Notes under the pieces: generated by a model
Told to the model about the DNA's origin: nothing
The model's input: only the letters and a program-made list of their open reading frames with translations
Database searches by the model: none
In this document: positions 15,882 through 25,743 of the stretch, piece by piece
Layout of the letters: the number at the start of each line of letters is the position of its first letter
Numbering within the stretch: position 1 is the first letter of the stretch
Program-made: the position numbers and the translations under genes
Source of the DNA: CAYNLK01 sp964398055
GTDB taxonomy: Bacteria; Chloroflexota; Anaerolineae; 4572-78; J111
Length of the DNA stretch: 64,000 bases
Assembly: GCA_964398055.1 (NCBI GenBank)
Contig: CAYNLK010000007.1
Location: 1 to 64,000, forward strand
Direction of reading: 5' to 3'

Positions 15882-17603
15882 CATCCGTTCCAGGATACTC
15901 ATCAATTTCTCATTGCCGCTGGCCGGCGGCTTCCAATCGACGTGAATGGCTTTAGCACCTTGGGCAATTAAGCTTTCGGCAAAAGACTCTACCCCAACGT
16001 TGAGCGCGGCCAGGGGCTGTTTCATCTTCTCCAGATCGACCGGTTTGAAACCAGGCGGCGGGGCTTTCTGGCTCGATTTAGCCAATACTTCTACCAGTTC
16101 ACCAACATAGCGGACCACCTTATCATTACTGGTGTGGACTTTGGCGCCGGCACCCTGGAGCATTTCAATTTGTCCTTCCATATCCTGCGGGTCTTCATTG
16201 GTGCCCACAACCACGGCTACCACTTCCAGATGTCGCCCGGCTCTGGCTGCCCGATCAATGGCTTCTTTGATGGCCGGAGCCAGTTCGCTGGCCGGGTCGG
16301 GGTGGGAGCCGTAGCCCAGCACCACATCCAACATGATTATGGCGACCTCCGGGTCTTCGGCCTCCTGCAGCAGGCGCTGGATGCGCAAGGTGTTATCCAT
16401 CATCGGATGCAGGCGGCCAACGGTAAACTCGTCTTCGCCCAGGTCGACGATGGTGTGCTCCTCACTTTTGAGCGAGTTCTTTAGCACATTGTGGCCCTTT
16501 TTAAGCGGGGCATTGGACCAAACCACCGGCAGGTAATCCTGCAAAATCAGCAGGGCTTCAAAGGCCAGGGTACCGCCGGAGAAGAGGCCGCGCAGGTATT
16601 TCTGTTCAGGCTTAAATTTGCTGGTATCGATATCCGGCCTGGCCGCTTTTTCGGCCGTCTTTTTCGCCAACTCGACCGCCAGTTGAGCGGTTTCATCAAA
16701 GGTGCGGACAAAGTGCAAATTGCCCAGCCTGGCCGCCGGAGGGGTGTAACCAATAAAATCGACCACCACCGGTTTGTCGGTTTGGCGGGCCATCCGCAGC
16801 AGTTCTTCGGCCACCTGCGGCGCCGGGGGCTTGGAGACCAGCACAATCACCTCGGTTTCGGGATCGCGGATAAAGAATTCCAGCCCCATCCTGGCCGTAA
16901 GCGCGCCAACTTCTTCTTTGAGATCGCGCCCACCGCTGCCAAAGGCGTGGGTGAGGCCGCCGCCCAACTGGTGAATGCGGGCGCTGACCTGCTGCAGGCC
17001 GGTGCCGGACGCAGCCACCATGCCGATATTGCCTTTGCGCACCCGGTTGGCAAAGCCCAGGCCCACGCCGTTGACAATGGCCGTGCCACAGTCGGCCCCC
17101 ATCACCAGCAGACCCTTTTCAGCGGCCGTCTTTTTGAGCGCAACCTCATCCTCAATGGAAACATTATCGCTGAACAGGAACGCATGTTTGTCCATGCGCA
17201 GCGCTTCGCGGGTTACCCCGGCGGCATAGCGACCCGGAGTCGAAATCAGCACCCATTGAGCCTCAGGCAGCATTTCAGCCGCAGCCTCCAGGCTTTTGGG
17301 GCGATAACTCTCATCGTCAGTAGAGCGTTTGCGGGTCAGTAACCCTTCAACTTCAGCCAGAGCGGCCGCAGTTGCGGCTTCATCTTCGGCTTTGATGACA
17401 ATGACCAGGTCATCCGGTTTGGCTGCTTTGGCTTCCGGCAGCAGCAAACCACTCTGAGCCAGGAGGTCTTTATTAGCCTCGGTGCCCATCACCACGCCCG
17501 TGTCGAGGATGCCGGGTAATTTACCCAGCGAGCTTTGCAGTTGCATCAGAATCGTTGAGTCGTAATAGGCCCCGGATCGGATTTCTACTTTGATTTCTGC
17601 CAT
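15867..17603 (-). CDS. FdrA family protein, AllF-like subunit of oxamate carbamoyltransferase
   Basis: A 578-aa protein of the FdrA family, whose two halves resemble succinyl-CoA synthetase alpha subunits (nucleotide-fold domains). Typical stretches are GVVMGTEANKDLL near residues 44-56, LLVMGADCGTAIVNGVGLGF, GNIGMVAASGTGLQQV, and LRGLFSGGTLAFEAL in the second half. E. coli FdrA (AllF) is about 555 aa. The ATG at 17603 follows GGAGATTACA; a TTG at 17645 would add 14 unlikely residues. It forms a pair with the AllG-like gene downstream and lies after an amidase. The expected role is phosphorolysis of a carbamoylated amide such as oxalurate, giving carbamoyl phosphate. Confidence 0.87.
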   Translation of the reverse strand: MAEIKVEIRSGAYYDSTILMQLQSSLGKLPGILDTGVVMGTEANKDLLAQSGLLLPEAKAAKPDDLVIVIKAEDEAATAAALAEVEGLLTRKRSTDDESYRPKSLEAAAEMLPEAQWVLISTPGRYAAGVTREALRMDKHAFLFSDNVSIEDEVALKKTAAEKGLLVMGADCGTAIVNGVGLGFANRVRKGNIGMVAASGTGLQQVSARIHQLGGGLTHAFGSGGRDLKEEVGALTARMGLEFFIRDPETEVIVLVSKPPAPQVAEELLRMARQTDKPVVVDFIGYTPPAARLGNLHFVRTFDETAQLAVELAKKTAEKAARPDIDTSKFKPEQKYLRGLFSGGTLAFEALLILQDYLPVVWSNAPLKKGHNVLKNSLKSEEHTIVDLGEDEFTVGRLHPMMDNTLRIQRLLQEAEDPEVAIIMLDVVLGYGSHPDPASELAPAIKEAIDRAARAGRHLEVVAVVVGTNEDPQDMEGQIEMLQGAGAKVHTSNDKVVRYVGELVEVLAKSSQKAPPPGFKPVDLEKMKQPLAALNVGVESFAESLIAQGAKAIHVDWKPPASGNEKLMSILERMKSSR

Positions 17604-17688
17604 TGTAATCTCCAAAAAAACAAAAAATTCACCACTTATCCACAAGGATCGGGCCGCCCTTTTGGGGTCTGATAGATCAATTTATAAC

Positions 17689-19101
17689 TCAATCGACCAA
17701 CGATGGCCTACCTATGGGACAAATATGCTGGATATATTGGGCCAGGGCTAGAACAGCTTCCTCACCCTGCGGACGGCCAACAATTTGTAAGCCAACCGGA
17801 AGATTTTCGCCAGTAAGGCCGCTGGGGACACAGCCAACCGGCAGACCGGTCAGGCTCAATAAAAAGGTGGGCGCAATCCAATCTATGTAACTATTCATCT
17901 TTTTCCCGGCTATTGTTTCTGGGTAGTTTTTGTCTGCTGAGAACGGTGGAATGGCGGCGCAAGGTGTGAGCAAGTGGTCAAAATTTTCAAACAGGCTATA
18001 AAACTTTTGCCATATTTGGGATCGCGCCGTTTCTGCCGCGCCCAACGCTGTCATTGTCACCTGTAGCCCGCTTTTTAAATTATTGGCCAGGTTATCTCCG
18101 AACCGGTCAATTTTATCCAGGTCTGGGTAATGTTCCGCTACCATCCGGTAGCCGCGCAAATTCAGATAAGGTTGCCAGGCAAAGGACAGATCAAACTCTA
18201 TTTCTTCTACCGTTATCCTCTCATCGGCCAAACTAAAGCTAGCCTGGCGGCAGACCCGCTCAATGTCTGGGTCAACGCCAATCCCGGCGATGTCGGAAAC
18301 ATAGGCTAAACGGAGTTTCTTGGTGATGCCTCTTTGAACTGCAGCCACAAAGTCTCGGCCTTTGATGGGCTGGCTGAGGGGTGAATGTGGGCTTGGCCCG
18401 GCGATAGCTTGCAGCATGAGGGCCACATCCGCGGCAGTACGGGCTATTGGGCCGGCGACGTTCAGGGTGTCCCACAAATAATTTGCCGGGTAAATTGGAA
18501 CCAATCCGGGCGAAGGGCGCAGACCGACGACACCGCAAAAGGCGGCCGGAATACGCAACGACCCACCCAGGTCTGTACCGTCGGCCAGGGCAATCATCCC
18601 CGCAGCCAGGGCCGCAGCGCCCCCACCAGTCGAGCCGCCTGGACTACGTTCCGGATTCCAGGGGTTGCGGGTTGGTCCGAAAAGCTGGTTAAAGGTACTG
18701 GCCCCTACGGCAAATTCTGGTGTGTTGGTTTTACCCAGAATAATGGCGCCGGCAGTTTTCAGTCGTTGCACAATCACGGCATCGGATTGAGGGATGTAGT
18801 CTTCATAGAGAGGGCTGCCAAAAGTCGTCCGCAGCCCGGCTGTAGGCGTTATGTCTTTAAGGCCAACCGGGAGGCCATGCAACAATCCCAGAGGACCACC
18901 CCGTAAAACGGACTGCTCGGCTGCTCGGGCTTCAGGCAGGACGCGGTCCGATAAAGTGCAGATGGCGTTGATGATGGGGTTATATTCTTCTATTTGGGCC
19001 AGATAGGCTTTGACTACCTCAACAGGCGAGAGTTCTTTTTTGGCGATCAGTTGTTGGGTCTGGCTGGCAGACAGGTAAACGATTTGCTCACGATTGGGCA
19101 T
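17689..19101 (-). CDS. Amidase signature family hydrolase
   Basis: A 470-aa member of the amidase signature family, with the Lys-Ser-Ser triad visible as Lys82 (GLPVGLKDI), Ser157 (SPGGSTGG) and Ser181 (GTDLGGSLRIPAAFCG); the spacings of 75 and 24 residues match the family. It hydrolyses a carboxylic amide to acid and ammonia. The start ATG has AAGAGGAC upstream. In context it could release ammonia from oxamate or another pathway amide, which would then suit the neighbouring CoA-transferase. It could equally be a GatA-like or hydantoin-related amidase; GatA is unlikely because GatB and GatC are absent. Confidence 0.9.
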   Translation of the reverse strand: MPNREQIVYLSASQTQQLIAKKELSPVEVVKAYLAQIEEYNPIINAICTLSDRVLPEARAAEQSVLRGGPLGLLHGLPVGLKDITPTAGLRTTFGSPLYEDYIPQSDAVIVQRLKTAGAIILGKTNTPEFAVGASTFNQLFGPTRNPWNPERSPGGSTGGGAAALAAGMIALADGTDLGGSLRIPAAFCGVVGLRPSPGLVPIYPANYLWDTLNVAGPIARTAADVALMLQAIAGPSPHSPLSQPIKGRDFVAAVQRGITKKLRLAYVSDIAGIGVDPDIERVCRQASFSLADERITVEEIEFDLSFAWQPYLNLRGYRMVAEHYPDLDKIDRFGDNLANNLKSGLQVTMTALGAAETARSQIWQKFYSLFENFDHLLTPCAAIPPFSADKNYPETIAGKKMNSYIDWIAPTFLLSLTGLPVGCVPSGLTGENLPVGLQIVGRPQGEEAVLALAQYIQHICPIGRPSLVD

Positions 19102-19151
19102 GAAATGTCCTCTTAAAACATTGACTAAAAAGAAGACGTTGAAACGTTTGA

Positions 19152-20369
19152 TTAAACAACTGCCCCTTCTTTTAACCGTTCAATTTCCTCGTTGCTGTAG
19201 CCCAGTTCGCGCAGAATTTCGGTGGTGTGTTCCCCCAACAACGGAGCCGGACGGCGATAGGTGATAGGAGTATGGCTGAACTGCATTGGATTCCCCATCG
19301 ACCGGTGATGGCCAGCAGTCGGGTGGTCAAATTCAATAATCATTCCCCGCGCCAACAGTTGCTCGTTGTTCAGGGCATCGGTTGGGGTGTTAATAACGCC
19401 GTTAGGAATACCGGCTGCTTTGAGTTGAGCCTGCCACTCGACGGTTGGGTGCTGGCGCAAACGTTCACTTAGGAGGGGGATCAACTCGTCTCTATGAGCC
19501 AGCCGATTGGCGTTTGTGGCAAAGCGCGGGTCGTCGCCCAATTCGGGCAACCCCAGCAGTTCAATCAGGCGGTGCCAGAGTTGTTCGCTGCCGGCGCCGA
19601 TGATAATCCAGCCATCTGCGGTAGGGAAGGGTTGGTAGGGCACAATATTTGGGTGGGTATTGCCTAACTTCTTGGGTATTTCACCGGCTATCAGGTAACT
19701 ACTGGCTAAATTTGCCAGCCACGTTACCTGACAATCGAACAAGGCATTGTCTATGGCCTGTCCCTGCCCGGTTTGGTGGCGGACAAACAAGGCCGACACA
19801 ATTGCCAACGCGGTGTAGAGGCCGGTGGTGATATCAGAGATGGGGGTAGGGAAGCGGATTGGCCCACTGTCGGGTTCACCGGTCATATACATCGTCCCAC
19901 TCATTCCCTGAATGGTTACATCATACCCCGGCTGCCCGGCATAGGGGCCACTATTGCCAAAGCCGGAGATACTGGCCCAGATCAGGCCAGGATTGATCGA
20001 TAGGCAAGTAGCCTGATCAAGCCCCAATTTTTTTTGAGATGATTGACGGGGAATATTATGAACCAGAACATCGGCCCGTTGTAGCAGTTGTTGTAAAATT
20101 TCACGGCCGGCAGCCAGACTCGGGTCAAGGGTCAGGCTGCGTTTATTGCGGTTGGTACCCATAAAGTAGGCGCTTTCACCGCCAACAAAGGGCGGACCCC
20201 ACCCGCGCGCCTGGTCGCCTACACCGGGACGCTCTAGCTTGATGACTTCTGCCCCCAGATCGCCCAAAACCTGGGTGCAATAAGGCCCGGCAAGGGCGGT
20301 AGTGTGGTCAATCACCAGTATCCCGGTCAGCGGCCCGTTTGTTGGCGGCGATGGTTGTCTCTGTGGCAT
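19152..20369 (-). CDS. CaiB/BaiF family CoA-transferase (second copy)
   Basis: A 405-aa class III CoA-transferase, paralogous to the one at 108-1298. Both share LAGPYC, GDLGAxVIK, RGWGPPF and NRNKRS. Asp179 (PISDITTG) is the expected catalytic residue that forms the acyl anhydride. ATG at 20369, 14 bases after the cyclase stop, so the two are likely co-translated. The family includes formyl-CoA:oxalate CoA-transferase, which would fit an oxalate-type end product here, but the residues do not settle the acid. Confidence 0.88.
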   Translation of the reverse strand: MPQRQPSPPTNGPLTGILVIDHTTALAGPYCTQVLGDLGAEVIKLERPGVGDQARGWGPPFVGGESAYFMGTNRNKRSLTLDPSLAAGREILQQLLQRADVLVHNIPRQSSQKKLGLDQATCLSINPGLIWASISGFGNSGPYAGQPGYDVTIQGMSGTMYMTGEPDSGPIRFPTPISDITTGLYTALAIVSALFVRHQTGQGQAIDNALFDCQVTWLANLASSYLIAGEIPKKLGNTHPNIVPYQPFPTADGWIIIGAGSEQLWHRLIELLGLPELGDDPRFATNANRLAHRDELIPLLSERLRQHPTVEWQAQLKAAGIPNGVINTPTDALNNEQLLARGMIIEFDHPTAGHHRSMGNPMQFSHTPITYRRPAPLLGEHTTEILRELGYSNEEIERLKEGAVV

Positions 20370-20383
20370 AATCTTTTTCCGTC

Positions 20384-21259
20384 TTAGTATGCTTTCCCGC
20401 GTCCACCCAACCGATCCACATGCTTCTGATTGTAACAGTCGCCGAAGCGGGTTTTGGGCATACTTTCCTTTTGCTTCATCAGTTTGGCATACTCGGCCTC
20501 ATCGACCATAGCCACGATCCGGCAGATACTGGCCTCGCCATCCACAAAGCGCCAGGGGAAGCAGCCAACCTGAACGCGGCGATTGACCAGCAGGTCAAGG
20601 TCACCGCCCACACACTCGGCGTGGATCAAGCCCTTGTCGAACATCCACAAGTGCATCATCTGGTAGGTTTGGGCGGTAAAATGTTCGGCCAGCGGTTTGC
20701 CATATTTTTGGCGGAAGTGTTGGTCGGCCTCGGCGGCCTGCACCGGCATCCATTCCCGAATCTTGGTGTTCATTGGGTGATCGGCGCTGCCGCAATCCAC
20801 GCCAATCCATTTCAACTTCTTGGCCAGACACCATTCGGCAAAGCGAGGATCCGGGCCGGGATGTTTGACCATATAGCGAATTTCGTTGCCGTAGGGTTGG
20901 TCCCAGCCAAAGTGATGGTAACCGGTGTGGATAATGAGAATGTCGTTTTCTCTGACTTCAACTCGTTCCTCGATCATTTCGGGCGTGTAGATGTCATAAT
21001 CCCCGCAGCAATCGCTCAGGTCGACAATGGCGGCCTCCCCGACCAGAAAATCAAAATCAAGCTGGGCTATATCCTTACCGGGAGTGTAGAAGTGAATTTC
21101 GCCATCGAGGTGGGTGCCCACGTGGTTACTGTGGGTGAGAACTTGCCCGTTAGCGCCATTGGGAGCCAGCCGTTTGAAATACTTTACCTGTAACGGCTCG
21201 TAGGTGGGCCAGGGGGGAGTGCCCACGCCGAGAGGAATAGTAAGATCGATAAATTTCAT
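20384..21259 (-). CDS. Cyclase family metal hydrolase
   Basis: A 291-aa single-domain cyclase-family protein (kynurenine formamidase/isatin hydrolase superfamily). The metal-binding motif is complete, HVGTHLDGEIHF, and the second half has KHPGPDPRF and GVDCGSADHPMNT. It opens cyclic amides or N-formyl compounds using Zn or Mn. It has strong similarity to both halves of the 556-aa tandem protein. It is the first gene of the minus-strand island, with CAAAGGAGATG before the ATG, and diverges from the sensor kinase gene across a 418-base spacer. Confidence 0.88.
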   Translation of the reverse strand: MKFIDLTIPLGVGTPPWPTYEPLQVKYFKRLAPNGANGQVLTHSNHVGTHLDGEIHFYTPGKDIAQLDFDFLVGEAAIVDLSDCCGDYDIYTPEMIEERVEVRENDILIIHTGYHHFGWDQPYGNEIRYMVKHPGPDPRFAEWCLAKKLKWIGVDCGSADHPMNTKIREWMPVQAAEADQHFRQKYGKPLAEHFTAQTYQMMHLWMFDKGLIHAECVGGDLDLLVNRRVQVGCFPWRFVDGEASICRIVAMVDEAEYAKLMKQKESMPKTRFGDCYNQKHVDRLGGRGKAY

Positions 21260-21677
21260 ACTGACATCTCCTTTGATGAGTAGTATCTTCCAGGATCAGA
21301 ATATCGCCAAAATGTAAAACGTGACGGCGCCTGCTGGGCGGCCTTCACGTTTCACGTCAGGTTAATAATAGCCAGAAACTGTAGCTTAAGAATTTGTCCT
21401 ACCAATCTATTCTATGGCCGCCTATTATATCATTTTTAGTAATTTTATCAAACCAGCCTCGCTTATTTTCGGTTTCTGATCAATGGCCAATGACGTTGGC
21501 CGGGAAAATCGGCTACTGCACTGGGCTGAATTAGCCGGACTCCAGCTAGTTATGGGGTGAGTTGTTTGACTGAACAGCGATAAAGGTGGTAACATTTCTG
21601 CTCCGCTGGCAAACACAATGGCTGATCTTTGTTGGCTTTGCCGGTCAGGCGCAAGGGATGTGAGGGGAGATACAGGC
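21260..21677. other. Divergent intergenic region, 418 bases
   Basis: It separates the left island (minus) from the sensor kinase operon (plus) and should hold promoters for both. It contains a GTAAAACGTGA / TCACGTTTCACG inverted heptad segment at about 21314-21360 and AT-rich stretches near 21361-21445. Only the plus-strand promoter candidate at 21566 is good enough to name. I see no gene in it. Confidence 0.6.
21566..21595 (+). promoter_or_regulatory. Candidate promoter of the sensor kinase operon
   Basis: TTGACT (21566-21571), an 18-base spacer and TAACAT (21590-21595), about 80 bases before the kinase ATG. It is a fair match to a housekeeping promoter, chosen by eye. Confidence 0.35.
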
Positions 21678-24647
21678 ATGGTAGATCGGATTAAAACCAA
21701 AACCAAAACCAAAACCGAACTTATCCAGGAATTGGCGGCGTTGCGCCAACGGCTGGCTATTTTGGAAGCAGCGCAAGCGCACGGGCAGCAGGCAGAGCAG
21801 ACCTTGCGAGCCAGCGAACAGCGATTACGAACTGTAGCCGATTTTACCCACGATTGGGAGTATTGGATTGGTCCAGACCGGACTTATCTATATGTTTCGC
21901 CGTCATGCCAGCGTATCACCGGCTATTCTGTGGAGGAATTCTTGCAAGATCCCGCTCTGCTAGAGCGGCTGGTTCACCCTGATGACCGCGCCCTCATCGA
22001 AAAACATCTGCGGGTGGAGTTCGATAGCCATGAGGCCCTCTCGCTGGATTTCCGTCTGGTGACGCGCCAGGGTGAGGAACGTTGGCTGGGGCACATTTGC
22101 CAGCCGGTTTTCGATGAGAGTGGCCAGTGGCTGGGGCGTCGCGCCAGTAATCGGGACATTACCCGGCGCAAGCATGTTGAAAGCGAACTGCTGAAGTTCT
22201 CCAGGGCCATGGCTCAAATCGCTGATTTGGTGATGATTACCGACCCGGAGGGCCATCTTGAGTATGTTAACCCCGCCTTTGAGGCGCTTACCGGCTATTC
22301 AAGTCAAGAAGTCGTAGGTCGCAAACCAAATTTCATAAAATCAGGCCATCATCCGCCCCAGTTTTATGCACGGCTCTGGGAGACGATTCGGCTGGGTCAA
22401 GTCTATCGAGGCGTCTTTGTCAACAAAAAAAGAAACGGTGAACTATACTACGAGGAAAAAATTATCAGTCCTGTTAAAGATGAACAGGGCCAGATTACGC
22501 ACTTTGTGTCAACCGGTCGTGACGTTACCGCCCTCAGACAGGCTGAGGAATCGCTGCGAGAAAGCGAACGGGAGCTGACTCGTTTCACCACCCAGCTCCA
22601 AACCGCGGCCGAAATATCCACCCAACTGGCGGCTATCCTGAATATCGAACAACTCCTGTACAACGTGGTCACCTTGCTGCAGCAGCGTTTTAATCTTTAT
22701 CACGTCCACGTGTATCTGTTGAATGAGGCCGGAGATGATTTGTCCATGCGGGTTGGTTCCGGGGAAATCGGCCGGCTGCTGCGCCAGCGCGGTCATCATA
22801 TCCCCCTCAACCAGGAGCAGAGTTTGGTGGCCTGGGCGGCTCGGCAACGAGAGCTGGTGGCTGTCAACAATGTTAAGCTGGAGCCGGCCTTTCTGGCCAA
22901 CCCCTTGCTCCCTGAAACCCGCTCAGAGGTCGCTCTGCCGCTCGTCGCCTCAGGCCGGCTTGTTGGCGTTCTGGACATCCAGGATAGCCGGCCGGCCCGA
23001 TTCACCCAATCTGATCTGGATGTTTTTAGTACCCTGGCCGGTCAAATTGCCGTTGCTTTAGAAAATGCTCATCTTTTTGAGCAACAGCGCCGGGTCGAAA
23101 GAGAACTGCGCGAAACCAGGGATCAACTTGAGGCCATCCTGCAAGGGATTGCCGATGGGATTATGGTCATCGATACGGCCGGGCGATTGCTCTATGTCAA
23201 TGAAGCGGCGGCCAGGGCGACTGGCTATTCCTCAGCCCAGGCCATGTTGCAAGTTACGCCGGTTGACATCCAGCGCAAATTTGAGTTTATGCGTGAGAAC
23301 AGCCGGCCATTTCCGCTGGCCCAATTGCCGCATCGTCTGGCACTACAGGGGGCCCCGAACCCGGTGGAAATCATACGCGCTCGCAACACTGAGACGGGCC
23401 AGGAGCAATGGTCGGTGGTGAAAGCCAAACCGATCTTTGATGAGCAGGGCCGGGTGAAGTTTGCCGTCACCATCACTCACGACATTACCAAAAGTAAGCA
23501 AGCTGAGGAGTCTTTACGACGTTATGCCACCCGCTTGCAAACCCTCCATAATATTGATCGGGATATCCTGGCAGCTCGTTTACCGGAAACCATTGCTCAG
23601 GTAGCCCTTGACTATATCCGGCAGATGTTGCCCTGTAACCAGGCCTCGGTAGTGGAGTTTGATTCTGACCTCCGACCGGCCAAAATATTAGCCAGTTATA
23701 GTGGAGGTGAGACTAAGATTCCGTCAGAGGTCCCCCTGTCGCCCCAAGTCTTTCACATTGAACAACTAAAACAAGGCCAACTGCATATTGTGCCCGATCT
23801 GGCCCTTCTGCCCCGCCTCTCACCCCTGGAAGAAGTTCTGCGCGACGAAGGCATCAATTCTTACGTGAACGTACCGCTCATTGTTCAAGGTGAATTGATC
23901 GGTTCCTTGAATATTGGGGCTGATTGTCCCAATGCTTTCAGCGCTGACCACCTGGAGATTGCTGAGGAGATCGCCATTTCTATGGCTATTGCGATCCAAC
24001 ATGCCCGCCTGTACGAGCAGGCCCAGCAGGATGCTGAAACCAAAGCCAGATTACTGCACGAAGTTAACCACCGGGTGAAAAATAATCTGGCGGCTATTGT
24101 TGGCCTGCTCTACATTGAGCAGAATCATCTAAAAAATCAACCCACCTGCCAGGCGATTATTGGTGACCTGATCGACCGGATTGAAAGTCTGGCTACTGTG
24201 CATCGCCTCCTGTCAGAGTCTCACTGGGCGCCCTTACCGTTGAGCGATCTCGCCGAACGGATTATTCATTCAGTCTTGCAGACCCTCCCTTCCGGCCGCC
24301 GGATAGTCCCGGATATATTCTCCGCCAGGGCTATTACCGTAACCCCCAAGCAGGCCAATAGTTTGGCCATGGTCATCAATGAGTTAGCCACTAATACCGT
24401 CAAGCACGCCGTGCCGCAGCAACCGGTCGTGACGATTCAGGTCAATATCGGTCAGGAAGATGAGACTGTTGTGCTTGAGTACCGGGATAATGGACCGGGT
24501 TTTCCGGAGGCAATTGCAGCCACCAAGCGAGGAAATATCGGCATGTATCTGATTAAAAATATCGTTCACAGTGACCTTCATGGCCGCGTGTCATTTGAAA
24601 ATGAGCATGGCGCGGTGGTCACGGTTCGATTTAAGGCAGGAGATTGA
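21678..24647 (+). CDS. PAS/GAF multi-sensor histidine kinase (HisKA_2 type)
   Basis: A soluble 989-aa sensor kinase with no membrane segment. An N-terminal Lys/Thr repeat and coiled coil (residues about 5-50) is followed by two PAS/PAC domains (about 50-170 and 175-290), a GAF domain (about 310-465), a third PAS (about 475-600), a second GAF (about 620-770), and a HisKA_2 phosphoacceptor segment with His798 (EVNHRVKNNLAAI). The HATPase domain has NELATNTVKHAV, DNGPGFP and GMYLIKNIV. Start ATG 21678, chosen because GAGGGGAGA precedes it; an upstream ATG at 21618 lacks one. The next gene, a receiver-kinase hybrid, starts 10 bases downstream, so the two are likely partners. The signal is not evident. 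Confidence 0.9.
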   Translation: MVDRIKTKTKTKTELIQELAALRQRLAILEAAQAHGQQAEQTLRASEQRLRTVADFTHDWEYWIGPDRTYLYVSPSCQRITGYSVEEFLQDPALLERLVHPDDRALIEKHLRVEFDSHEALSLDFRLVTRQGEERWLGHICQPVFDESGQWLGRRASNRDITRRKHVESELLKFSRAMAQIADLVMITDPEGHLEYVNPAFEALTGYSSQEVVGRKPNFIKSGHHPPQFYARLWETIRLGQVYRGVFVNKKRNGELYYEEKIISPVKDEQGQITHFVSTGRDVTALRQAEESLRESERELTRFTTQLQTAAEISTQLAAILNIEQLLYNVVTLLQQRFNLYHVHVYLLNEAGDDLSMRVGSGEIGRLLRQRGHHIPLNQEQSLVAWAARQRELVAVNNVKLEPAFLANPLLPETRSEVALPLVASGRLVGVLDIQDSRPARFTQSDLDVFSTLAGQIAVALENAHLFEQQRRVERELRETRDQLEAILQGIADGIMVIDTAGRLLYVNEAAARATGYSSAQAMLQVTPVDIQRKFEFMRENSRPFPLAQLPHRLALQGAPNPVEIIRARNTETGQEQWSVVKAKPIFDEQGRVKFAVTITHDITKSKQAEESLRRYATRLQTLHNIDRDILAARLPETIAQVALDYIRQMLPCNQASVVEFDSDLRPAKILASYSGGETKIPSEVPLSPQVFHIEQLKQGQLHIVPDLALLPRLSPLEEVLRDEGINSYVNVPLIVQGELIGSLNIGADCPNAFSADHLEIAEEIAISMAIAIQHARLYEQAQQDAETKARLLHEVNHRVKNNLAAIVGLLYIEQNHLKNQPTCQAIIGDLIDRIESLATVHRLLSESHWAPLPLSDLAERIIHSVLQTLPSGRRIVPDIFSARAITVTPKQANSLAMVINELATNTVKHAVPQQPVVTIQVNIGQEDETVVLEYRDNGPGFPEAIAATKRGNIGMYLIKNIVHSDLHGRVSFENEHGAVVTVRFKAGD

Positions 24648-24657
24648 TAAAACAACT

Positions 24658-25743
24658 ATGTTACAACATAAAACGATCCGGGTGCTCGTTGTCGAAGATA
24701 ATTATATGGTCCGCGAGATGATCCGGGGAAGGTTGGAGGAACTGGACTACACCGTTGTCGGTGAGGCTGCAGATGGCCGGATGGCCCTGAAGATGGTCCA
24801 ATCAATACGGCCCGACGTTGTCTTGATGGATATCGAAATGCCGGATATGGATGGGATCGAGGCTACCCGCCAAATTTTCGCCCTTTGTCCCACCCCCGTC
24901 GTCATCTTGACCGCTCACGAAACGCCGGAATTTGTCCGGCAGGCCAGCCAGGCCGGGGCCGGCGCCTATCTGGTCAAATTGCCGAAGGCGGCTGAAATTG
25001 AACGGGCGATCACCATTGCCATGGCTCGTTTTGATGATATGATTGAATTGCGCCGGCTCAACACTGAATTGGATGCCTTTGCCCATACCGCCGCGCATGA
25101 TTTGCAAAACCCGTTGAACATTATTATCAACTATGCCGCCCTGTTGCAGGAAGAAGCCCGGCTTTCCGAAGAGCATCAGGGTTATTTGACGACCCTCATC
25201 CGCAGTGCCCACCGCATGTATAACGTCATCGAGGAGTTGTTGCTGCTGGCCGGGGCGCGCCAGGCCGAAGTAGCTTTTAAGCCCTTAAATATGGGCCGGA
25301 TTGTGGCCGAGGCCCAACTGCGCTTGACCGACCTGATCCAGCAGTACCGGGCTGAGTTTTATTTTCCTGAGCGCTGGCCCACTGCTCTGGGATACGCTCC
25401 CTGGGTGGAGGAAGTTTGGGTTAACTATTTGAGTAACGGCATCAAGTATGGCGGTTATGGCGACCAGCCGCCCCGTCTCAGATTGGGCGCCACTGAGCGT
25501 TCTGACGGCACCGTCAGCTTTTGGGTACGCGATAACGGCCCCGGCCTGACCGTCGAACAACAGGCCCGCTTGTTCACCCCCTTCACCCGCCTCGACCAGG
25601 TTCGGGCCACCGGTTACGGCCTGGGATTGTCCATCGTCCGGCGAATTGTCGAACGTTTGGGCGGGCAGGTTGGGGTTGAAAGCGAGGGTGTACCGGGTCG
25701 GGGTTGCAAATTTTTCTTCACCTTACCTACCAGGAGGGATTGA
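24658..25743 (+). CDS. Receiver domain-histidine kinase hybrid
   Basis: A 361-aa protein with an N-terminal response-regulator receiver (residues about 5-122; acidic EDN at 13-15, phosphoacceptor Asp58, Lys107) followed by HisKA (His147 in AAHDLQNPLN) and HATPase (VNYLSNGIKYGG, DNGPGLT, GYGLGLSIV). There is no DNA-binding output, so the signal must pass on to another protein, possibly the stand-alone receiver at 32678-33031 (inference). Start ATG 24658 with GGCAGGAG upstream. Its stop TGA overlaps the ATG of the dihydropyrimidinase by one base, so the enzyme is translationally coupled to it. Confidence 0.9.
   Translation: MLQHKTIRVLVVEDNYMVREMIRGRLEELDYTVVGEAADGRMALKMVQSIRPDVVLMDIEMPDMDGIEATRQIFALCPTPVVILTAHETPEFVRQASQAGAGAYLVKLPKAAEIERAITIAMARFDDMIELRRLNTELDAFAHTAAHDLQNPLNIIINYAALLQEEARLSEEHQGYLTTLIRSAHRMYNVIEELLLLAGARQAEVAFKPLNMGRIVAEAQLRLTDLIQQYRAEFYFPERWPTALGYAPWVEEVWVNYLSNGIKYGGYGDQPPRLRLGATERSDGTVSFWVRDNGPGLTVEQQARLFTPFTRLDQVRATGYGLGLSIVRRIVERLGGQVGVESEGVPGRGCKFFFTLPTRRD

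Noticed and set aside
21425..21712. Minus-strand 95-codon frame in the divergent spacer
   Set aside because: It overlaps the kinase start, has no ribosome site and no similarity that I recognise.
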